This document shows positions 58,307 to 64,000 of a stretch of DNA of 64,000 nt, one piece after another. The notes below the pieces were generated by a model. That model worked only from the letters and a program-made list of their open reading frames with translations, was not told the origin of the DNA and did no database searches. The DNA is from Delftia acidovorans (GTDB lineage: Bacteria > Pseudomonadota > Gammaproteobacteria > Burkholderiales > Burkholderiaceae_C): contig JAITUC010000021.1 of the NCBI GenBank assembly GCA_031286585.1, positions 114,728-178,727 of the forward strand. Reading direction: 5' to 3'. Each line of letters opens with the position of its first letter. The first letter of the stretch is position 1. Made by a program: the position numbers and the translations under genes.

Positions 58307-59212
58307 GTGAATTACGCCCAGCTTCTTTTCCCCGACTTTTCCCTGATCTTGCTGGGCTATTTGCTGTGCCGGTTCAGCCCACTCAACCGCCCCGTCTGGC
58401 AAGGCGTTGAGGCACTGGTGTATTACCTGCTGTTCCCGGTGCTGCTGTTTCACTCCATCGTCAAAAGCCCGCTGGACTGGACCACCACCTCCAACCTGAT
58501 TGCCGCTGGCGTGCTCTCCGGTGTGGTGGGCATTGCCCTGGCCTACAGCCTTCCCTGGTGGCCAGGCCTTAGGAACCATGTGGACCGGCGCGACCATGCC
58601 AGCGCGGCCCAGGTGGCGTTTCGCTTCAATTCCTTTATCGGTCTGGCTCTGGCCGAACGCCTGGCCGGCGCCCAGGGGCTGCTGCTGATGTCGGTGCTGA
58701 TCGGCTTTTGCGTGCCCATGTTCAATATCGCCGCCGTCTGGCCCATGGCCCGTGCCGGGCAGCACAGCTTTTGGCAGCAGTTGGTGCGCAACCCCCTGAT
58801 CGTGGCCACGGTCTGTGGCCTGGTGGCCAATTTGCTGGGCTTTCGCATGCCAACCTGGCTGGAGCCACCTGCCAACCGCCTGGGCGCAGCCTCGATTGCA
58901 CTGGGCCTGATGTCGGCCGGCGCCGGTCTGCAACTGGGTTTGCTGACCCACGCCAAGCGCCTGTCCGTGGCCGTGCTGGCCATTCGCCATGGCGTGCAGC
59001 CGCTGCTGGCGCTGGCCGCCATCCACATTCTGGGCCTGCAGGGTGACCAGGCCTTGATCTTGCTGCTGTTCGCCGCCCTGCCCACGGCCAGCACCTGCTA
59101 TGTGCTGGCAGCGCGCATGGGCTACAACGGCCCTTATGTGGCCGGACTGGTGACGCTGTCCACCATGCTGGGCGTGGCCAGCCTGCCGTTTGCGCTGTCG
59201 CTGGCGCCCTGA
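58307..59212 (+). CDS. AEC-family auxin efflux carrier-like transporter
   Basis: A 301-residue inner-membrane protein with about ten hydrophobic helices, of the auxin-efflux-carrier/malonate family. It starts with GTG at 58307 (MNYAQLLFPDFSLILLGYLLCRF); a GTG seven codons upstream is also in frame. The AEC pattern is visible in SLAALGLMSAG-like segments (IALGLMSAGAGLQLGLLTH). Substrate is unknown; carboxylates are typical. It is divergent from the Bug receptor gene with 248 bases between, so they may share control. It is convergent with queG, with a GCTCTC-T6-GAGAGC hairpin at 59304-59321. Confidence 0.88.
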   Translation: MNYAQLLFPDFSLILLGYLLCRFSPLNRPVWQGVEALVYYLLFPVLLFHSIVKSPLDWTTTSNLIAAGVLSGVVGIALAYSLPWWPGLRNHVDRRDHASAAQVAFRFNSFIGLALAERLAGAQGLLLMSVLIGFCVPMFNIAAVWPMARAGQHSFWQQLVRNPLIVATVCGLVANLLGFRMPTWLEPPANRLGAASIALGLMSAGAGLQLGLLTHAKRLSVAVLAIRHGVQPLLALAAIHILGLQGDQALILLLFAALPTASTCYVLAARMGYNGPYVAGLVTLSTMLGVASLPFALSLAP

Positions 59213-59333
59213 GCCCACTTCTGAATCAGGAGCTGCCTACGCGGGCGGCCTGTGGACTTCAACGCCAAACAAATCGGATAGTGGCGGTCCTGCTGCGCTG
59301 ACAGCTCTCTTTTTTGAGAGCACAGACTGCGAC

Positions 59334-60425
59334 TTATGGCTGGCCCGCACCCTGTGCCAGCGCCCATTGCACATGCTCGCGTACCAGCTCGCTGGGGTGA
59401 GCCACCTGGGCCAACAAGGCCGCATGCACGGCATCGCGCTCGGCACCCTCGGGCAGATTGCGCAGCGCATTGCCCAGGGCCACAGCGATATTGCGCAGCC
59501 AGCGCTCATGGCCTATGCGGCGTATGGGGCTGCCCTCGGTGCGGCGCAAAAAGCCGGCCTCATCCCAGGCAAAAAGCTGTACCAGCGTGCTGCCTGCCAG
59601 GCCGTTGCGGGCATCGAAGTCGGATAGGCGGCTGGGCTGGGCAAACTTGTTCCAGGGGCAGGCCAACTGGCAGTCGTCGCAGCCGTAGATGCGATTGGCC
59701 AGCAGCGGGCGCAGCTCCAGCGGAATGGGGCCGGCATGTTCGATGGTCAGATAGGAAATGCAGCGGCGCGCATCCACCCGGTTCGGCGCCACGATGGCGC
59801 CCGTGGGGCAGGCCTGCATGCAGGCGCTGCAGCTGCCACAGTGGCCGCTGACGGGCTCGGTAGGTGCCAGCGCCATGTCGACCAGGATCTCGCCCAGAAA
59901 GAACATGGAGCCGGCTTCCCGGTTGAGCACCAGGGTGTGCTTGCCGCGCCAGCCCTGGCCGCTGCGCTGGGCCAGCTCGGCCTCCAGCACGGGAGCAGAG
60001 TCGGTAAACACACGGTGGCCAAAGGGTCCAATTTCCTGGGCGATGCGGTCGGCCAGCTTTTGCAACCGCGCGCGCAATACCTTGTGGTAGTCCCGCCCCC
60101 GGGCGTAGACGGAGACAATGCCTTCCCCTGGCCGCTGCAAACGCGCAAATTCCACGGCCTGCCAGCCGGAAGGCGTGGCCTGGGGCAGATAATCCATGCG
60201 CGCGGTGATGACGCTGAGCGTGCCCGGAACCAGCTCGGCCGGCCGGGCGCGTTTGAGGCCGTGGCCCTCCATATAGTGCATCTCGCCATGGCAGCCGGCC
60301 GCAAGCCATTGCAGCAGCCCGGGCTCTGCCGAGGACAAATCCACACCGGCCACGCCAATTTGGGAGAATCCCAACTCGCTGGCCCAGTCCTGTATTTGAG
60401 GAACGAGTTGACTGCTGCACACCAT
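59334..60425 (-). CDS. queG: Epoxyqueuosine reductase QueG
   Basis: Last step of queuosine synthesis in tRNA: a cobalamin- and [4Fe-4S]-dependent reduction. The 363-residue protein has two ferredoxin-like clusters (CGSCSACMQACPTGA and YGCDDCQLACPWNKF) and a C-terminal HEAT-like repeat region (IRRIGHERWLRNIAVALGNALRN). The start is ATG 60425 (MVCSSQLVPQIQDW). The tsaE gene starts on the other strand with a possible 18-base overlap at 60408. The TGA stop lies 122 bases from the end of the AEC gene. Confidence 0.94.
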   Translation of the reverse strand: MVCSSQLVPQIQDWASELGFSQIGVAGVDLSSAEPGLLQWLAAGCHGEMHYMEGHGLKRARPAELVPGTLSVITARMDYLPQATPSGWQAVEFARLQRPGEGIVSVYARGRDYHKVLRARLQKLADRIAQEIGPFGHRVFTDSAPVLEAELAQRSGQGWRGKHTLVLNREAGSMFFLGEILVDMALAPTEPVSGHCGSCSACMQACPTGAIVAPNRVDARRCISYLTIEHAGPIPLELRPLLANRIYGCDDCQLACPWNKFAQPSRLSDFDARNGLAGSTLVQLFAWDEAGFLRRTEGSPIRRIGHERWLRNIAVALGNALRNLPEGAERDAVHAALLAQVAHPSELVREHVQWALAQGAGQP

Positions 60426-60923
60426 ATCCCCCCGATTGTAGAAACCCCAGCCCCGCTTGCCGAGCAATCGCTCACCTGGCACAGCGAGGCAGACACCGCC
60501 GCTTTTGCCCAGGCTCTGGCGCAACTGCCCGCGCTGCGCAATGCCTATGTCACCTTGCATGGCGACCTGGGCGCCGGTAAGACCACACTGGTGCGCCATT
60601 TGCTGCGCAGCCTGGGTGTGACGGGCCGCATCAAAAGCCCCACCTATGCCGTGGTCGAGCCACACGAGGCCGCGGGCCTGTCGATCTGGCACTTTGACTT
60701 CTACCGCTTCGACGATCCGCGCGAATGGGAAGATGCGGGTTTTCGCGACATTTTCGCCAGCCAGGGGCTGAAACTGGCAGAATGGCCGGAAAAGGCCGCA
60801 GCGCTGACCCCATCTGCGGACCTAGCTATCCATATAGAAGCAATAGATGACACGCAGCGCCGCGTGAGCTTGCGCGCCCACACGCAAGCCGGCGCGCACA
60901 TGCTGCAGCACTGGTCCGCATGA
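60408..60923 (+). CDS. tsaE: tRNA threonylcarbamoyladenosine biosynthesis ATPase TsaE
   Basis: P-loop ATPase needed for the t6A modification of ANN-decoding tRNAs, working with TsaB and TsaD. Visible: Walker A GDLGAGKTTLVRHLL, the IKSPTYAVVEPH segment and the DFYRFDDPREWEDAGF motif. No ATG lies before the conserved part. The best start is TTG at 60408 with GAGGAACGAG just before it, giving 171 residues; this overlaps the 5' end of queG. It is coupled to amiC by an ATGA overlap, a very common pair. Confidence 0.9.
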   Translation: MTAAHHIPPIVETPAPLAEQSLTWHSEADTAAFAQALAQLPALRNAYVTLHGDLGAGKTTLVRHLLRSLGVTGRIKSPTYAVVEPHEAAGLSIWHFDFYRFDDPREWEDAGFRDIFASQGLKLAEWPEKAAALTPSADLAIHIEAIDDTQRRVSLRAHTQAGAHMLQHWSA

Positions 60924-62410
60924 GCGACGAAAACCTCCACGCCTCACCCGCCCCCTTGAGCCGCCGCCACCTGTTGCAGGCAGGCTCGCTGGTGCTTTTG
61001 CTCGGCACGCAACAGATCGCACGCGGCGCCTCCATCGTGGCGGTGCGGGTCTGGCCTGCACCCGAATATTCCCGCGTCACGCTGGAGTCCGACACGCCCC
61101 TGGTGGCCAAGCAGTTTTTTGTCGCCTCGCCTCCGCGGCTGGCGGTGGACATCGAGGGCATCGACCTGAACCCCGCCCTGCGCGAGCTGGTGGCCAAGGT
61201 CCAGCCGGATGACCCCAACATCAAGGCCATACGCGTAGGCCAAAACTCCCCCAATGTGGTGCGCCTGGTCATAGACCTGAAGCAAAACGCCGTGCCCCAG
61301 GTGTTCACGCTGCAGCCCGTGGCCGCCTACCAGCACCGACTGGTGTTTGACCTCTACCCGGCCGACCCGGTGGACCCGATGGAGGCCTTGATCAGCGAAC
61401 GCCTGCGCGATGCCGGCCCCCAGTCCGCCCAGGCGCAGGCACACCAGCCTGCCATGGGCAGTGGCGTGCCGCCTGCAGCAGACCCCCTGGGTGACCTGAT
61501 TGCCCAGCAAGGCAACAAGCCGGCCACCAAGCCTGCAGTCCCTGCCAGCACGCCCAATACGTCCCCCACACCGCCGCAGCAGCCGCCCACCGTCATCGCC
61601 ACGGCCCCGCCGCCTGCAGCACCGCCGCCCGAGCCTGCGCCCACCAAGCGCCCGGTAGGCCCCAGTGTGGCCACGGCCCAGCGCACGGACCGCATCATCA
61701 TCGTGGCCCTGGACCCCGGGCATGGCGGTGAAGACCCCGGCGCCATAGGCCCTGGTGGCACGCGCGAAAAAGACGTGGTGCTGCGCATCGCCCATTTGCT
61801 GCGCGACCGCATCAATGCCAGCACCATAGGCGGCAGCCCCATGCGCGCCTTTTTGACGCGCGATGCCGACTTCTTCGTGCCCCTGGGCACCCGCGTGGAA
61901 AAGGCCCGCCGCGTGCAGGCTGACCTGTTCATCAGCATCCATGCCGACGCCTTCACCACGCCCGCAGCCAAGGGCGCCAGTGTGTTTGCCCTGAGCCAGA
62001 AAGGCGCCTCCAGCACGGCGGCCCGTTGGTTGGCCAACAAGGAAAACCAGGCCGACCTGGTGGGCGGCATCAACGTCAAAAGCCAGGACCGCCATGTGCA
62101 GCAAATGATGCTGGACATGAGCACTACCGCCCAGATCAACGACAGCCTGAAGCTGGGCACCCATTTGCTGGGCCAGATTGGCGACATGGCCAAGCTGCAC
62201 AAGCCCCGTGTGGAGCAAGCCGGTTTTGCCGTGCTCAAGGCGCCCGACATTCCCAGCGTGCTGGTGGAAACTGCCTTCATCAGCAACCCCGAGGAAGAGG
62301 CCAAGCTGCGCAGCGCGGCCTACCAGGTACAGCTGGCCGACGCGCTGATGCGTGGCATCAAGCTGTACTTCGCCAAAAACCCGCCGCTGGCACGTAGCCG
62401 CTCGGTGTAA
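60920..62410 (+). CDS. amiC: N-acetylmuramoyl-L-alanine amidase AmiC-type
   Basis: Periplasmic zinc amidase that cuts septal peptidoglycan, activated by NlpD. The 496-residue protein begins with a Tat signal (SRRHLLQAGSLVLLLGTQQIARGA), has an AMIN domain (about 40-135, VAVRVWPAPEYSRVTLESD), a Pro/Ala/Thr-rich linker (about 160-250) and an Amidase_3 domain with zinc ligands in LDPGHGGEDPGAIG, the Glu in GTREKDVV, FISIHADAF and the catalytic VLVETAFISNPEEE. Its ATG overlaps the tsaE stop. Confidence 0.95.
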   Translation: MSDENLHASPAPLSRRHLLQAGSLVLLLGTQQIARGASIVAVRVWPAPEYSRVTLESDTPLVAKQFFVASPPRLAVDIEGIDLNPALRELVAKVQPDDPNIKAIRVGQNSPNVVRLVIDLKQNAVPQVFTLQPVAAYQHRLVFDLYPADPVDPMEALISERLRDAGPQSAQAQAHQPAMGSGVPPAADPLGDLIAQQGNKPATKPAVPASTPNTSPTPPQQPPTVIATAPPPAAPPPEPAPTKRPVGPSVATAQRTDRIIIVALDPGHGGEDPGAIGPGGTREKDVVLRIAHLLRDRINASTIGGSPMRAFLTRDADFFVPLGTRVEKARRVQADLFISIHADAFTTPAAKGASVFALSQKGASSTAARWLANKENQADLVGGINVKSQDRHVQQMMLDMSTTAQINDSLKLGTHLLGQIGDMAKLHKPRVEQAGFAVLKAPDIPSVLVETAFISNPEEEAKLRSAAYQVQLADALMRGIKLYFAKNPPLARSRSV

Positions 62411-62772
62411 GCATCCACCAAAGCCCGCCAGAGGCTCTGCCTCCCGGACTTTGATCGCTTTGCACCGGCAGGTCCGCACCTGCCTCTGTCATCTCTCCGC
62501 AGCCGACTCCTACAGATTCACGGGAATCGGTCGGATGGCGCTGCAGGCATGCACTACCGCCACTCCCTGCCTGTGCGACAGCAGGTACTTTCCGCCGTGC
62601 TATTGCTCCTTTAGCTTGGAGCCCATGCTGCGCAAAGCCTTGAACCATTGCGGCAGGCACGACTCCCTCGGCTTTTGCAGCACCACACCGCAGGAAGGCA
62701 CTCCAACCCCACAAGCCATGCCCTGGCATTGATGCAGGGAGTTATGTCCTGCTCTTTGCAGTCACCCTGGTG
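62411..62772. other. Gene-free region before the pgaC-like gene
   Basis: About 360 bases with no gene that I can support. An imperfect hairpin (AGAGGC-TCT-GCCT within 62425-62455) may end the amiC transcript. At the right end a very short reading frame (62732-62773 or from 62744) ends by overlapping the pgaC ATG as TGATG. The pgaC frame stays open back to 62644 without an ATG, GTG or TTG before 62770, and encodes a hydrophobic stretch (SYVLLFAVTLV) just before the ATG. Confidence 0.55.
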
Positions 62773-64000
62773 ATGGATGAGCAGCACATGCTGGACTTTG
62801 TTTTTCTTTACCCCTTGTTCATGTCTACCCTATGGATGGCCGGAGGCTTGTACTTTTATATCCGCCTAGAACGGCAGTGGAAATGGGGAGAGCAGTCTTC
62901 AGCACGTGAAGTTCCTGGGCTGCCAAACCGCCCCCTTGTCACCATCATCATTACGTGCTTCAACCATGAGAAACACATTGAAGCGGCCCTGCTGGCAGCC
63001 TTGCAGCAACGCCATGACCATATCGAAGTGCTGGCAGTGAACGACGGCTCGACCGACGCAAGTGCCAAGATTCTGGACCGCATGACAGCCCTACACCCCC
63101 GGCTGCGAGTGCTTCATCTGTCTGAACACCAGGGCAAGGCTATGGCGCTGCGCATGGGTTCCTTGGCCGCCAACAGCGAATATCTGGTCTGTATCAACGG
63201 AGATGCCATCCTCGACCCCGATGCCGTGGCCCTCCTGGTACGCCCCATGCTGGACACCCTCCGTGTGGGAGCCGTATCCGGCAATCCACGCGTGCGCACC
63301 CGCTCCACCTTGGTAGGCCGAATACAGGTAGGAGAGTTCTCCTCCATCTCCAGCCTGATCAAGCGCACCCAGCGTATCTATGGCCAGGTGTTCACCGTCT
63401 CGGGCACGGTGGCTGCTTTTCGCCGCAAGGCCCTGGACCGCGTGGGCTATTGGAGTCTGGACATGCTGGCTGAAAACATTGATATCAGCTGGAAACTGCA
63501 GCGCGATCACTGGTCGATTTTTTATGAACCCCGCGCTCTCGCATGGATTCTGGTGCCCGAAACCTTGCATGGCTTGTGGAAGCAGCGACTGCTCCAAGCA
63601 CAGGGCGGAGCCGAGGCTTTGTTGAAGCACATCGGCAACTTGCTGCATTGGCACAACCGCCGCATGTGGCCACTGCTGCTCGAGTTCACACTGTCCACGC
63701 TGTGGGCTTACGCCTTTGCCCTGTCCATCCTGCTGTATCTGCTGGGCCTGTTTGTGCAGCTCCCACCTCACCTCCGGGTGGAGACCTTGTTTCCTCCGGC
63801 CTTCACAGGCCTGGTGTTGGCCACGACCTGTTTGCTGCAATTCGCCGTCAGCATGGCCATCGACCGGCGCTACGAGAAAGGACTGGCGCGCACCTTGTTC
63901 TGGGTGGTGTGGTATCCCATGGTGTTCTGGATGATCAGCCTCTTCACCAGCCTGGTCAGCTTCCCCCGCGTCATGCTGCGCAACCAGCGCCAGCGGGCCC
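62773..64000 (+). CDS. pgaC: Poly-beta-1,6-N-acetylglucosamine synthase-like glycosyltransferase (partial)
   Basis: Membrane GT2 polymerase that makes PNAG biofilm polysaccharide from UDP-GlcNAc. The visible 409 residues match PgaC: an N-terminal membrane helix (FVFLYPLFMSTLWMAGGLYFY), AVNDGSTDAS, INGDAILDPDAV, SGTVAAFRRKAL, AENIDISWKLQ, and C-terminal membrane helices. Two deviations: QRLLQ (63583-63597) stands where QxxRW is expected, and the first of the usual two N-terminal helices lacks a start codon. The gene is cut by the window edge. It has lower GC than the rest and no pgaA or pgaB upstream, so acquisition by transfer is possible. Confidence 0.85.
   Translation, partial: MDEQHMLDFVFLYPLFMSTLWMAGGLYFYIRLERQWKWGEQSSAREVPGLPNRPLVTIIITCFNHEKHIEAALLAALQQRHDHIEVLAVNDGSTDASAKILDRMTALHPRLRVLHLSEHQGKAMALRMGSLAANSEYLVCINGDAILDPDAVALLVRPMLDTLRVGAVSGNPRVRTRSTLVGRIQVGEFSSISSLIKRTQRIYGQVFTVSGTVAAFRRKALDRVGYWSLDMLAENIDISWKLQRDHWSIFYEPRALAWILVPETLHGLWKQRLLQAQGGAEALLKHIGNLLHWHNRRMWPLLLEFTLSTLWAYAFALSILLYLLGLFVQLPPHLRVETLFPPAFTGLVLATTCLLQFAVSMAIDRRYEKGLARTLFWVVWYPMVFWMISLFTSLVSFPRVMLRNQRQRA

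Noticed and set aside
59304..59321. GCTCTC-T6-GAGAGC hairpin as a family-specific interspersed repeat
   Set aside because: Only one copy is visible in this window, so repeat status cannot be supported; it may simply be a weak terminator between convergent genes.
62352..62732. Possible small genes on both strands between amiC and pgaC
   Set aside because: They overlap the end of amiC and have Cys/Ser/Thr-rich composition with no protein-like pattern; no ribosome site.

Overview
This 64 kb window is a high-GC chromosomal segment of a betaproteobacterium, most likely of the family Comamonadaceae (Delftia/Comamonas/Acidovorax type). The evidence is the gene order ndk-rlmN-pilW-rodZ-ispG-hisS-yfgM-bamB-der-hfq-hflX-hflK-hflC-hisZ-purA, a HisZ-type histidine pathway, a Bug-family solute receptor and an oversized Lys/Ala-rich RpoD. 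The genus is inference. I saw no rRNA, tRNA, insertion sequence, phage gene or CRISPR array. Almost all of the window is ordinary core chromosome.

Layout. 1-5.1 kb (minus strand): nitrogen control, ntrC-ntrB, a small DUF4124 protein and glnA. glnA has a well-spaced sigma-54 promoter and NtrC-like sites, one of them inside the end of the next gene upstream. 5.1-9.8 kb (minus): CinA/MoCF-type domain protein, EI24 membrane protein, fatty acid hydroxylase-like membrane protein, NodB-type deacetylase and a YVTN beta-propeller. 10-27 kb (minus): a long conserved block for purine and histidine synthesis, HflKC protease control, Hfq, the GTPases HflX and Der, BamB/YfgM, HisRS, IspG, RodZ-like, PilW, RlmN and Ndk. 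27-33.1 kb (minus): rluB-scpB, then rluD-nlpD-pcm-surE. nlpD is followed by rluD, not by rpoS as in enterics.

33.2-40.6 kb (plus): quinone oxidoreductase, a protein with a degenerate GGDEF domain, PhoD-type phosphatase, GltS and a PLD-family lipoprotein. 40.6-45.5 kb: NDH-2-like enzyme (minus), a ParD-like protein coupled to a second-type methionine aminopeptidase and an SMR transporter (plus) behind a 19-bp palindrome, then an acyl-CoA synthetase (minus). 45.5-45.95 kb has no gene but holds two operator-like inverted repeats and a structured stretch ending in a strong plus-strand terminator, a candidate small RNA. 45.9-52 kb: an SPFH/prohibitin protein with an SH3-like partner (minus), divergent from a two-component system (plus). 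52-56.8 kb (plus): dnaG and rpoD. 57-64 kb: Bug receptor (minus), AEC transporter (plus), queG (minus), tsaE-amiC (plus), and a lower-GC pgaC-like synthase cut by the window edge.

Functional links. NtrB/NtrC should drive glnA through the sigma-54 promoter. HflK/HflC, Hfq and HflX sit together as in many proteobacteria. NlpD (30.7-31.5 kb) and AmiC (60.9-62.4 kb) belong to families that act as activator and amidase in septum splitting. The most unusual items are the ParD-like/MAP operon with its operator, the orphan terminated RNA candidate, the SPFH/two-component cluster next to dnaG, the EGQAF variant of GGDEF, and the pgaC-like gene whose QxxRW motif and 5' end both deviate.
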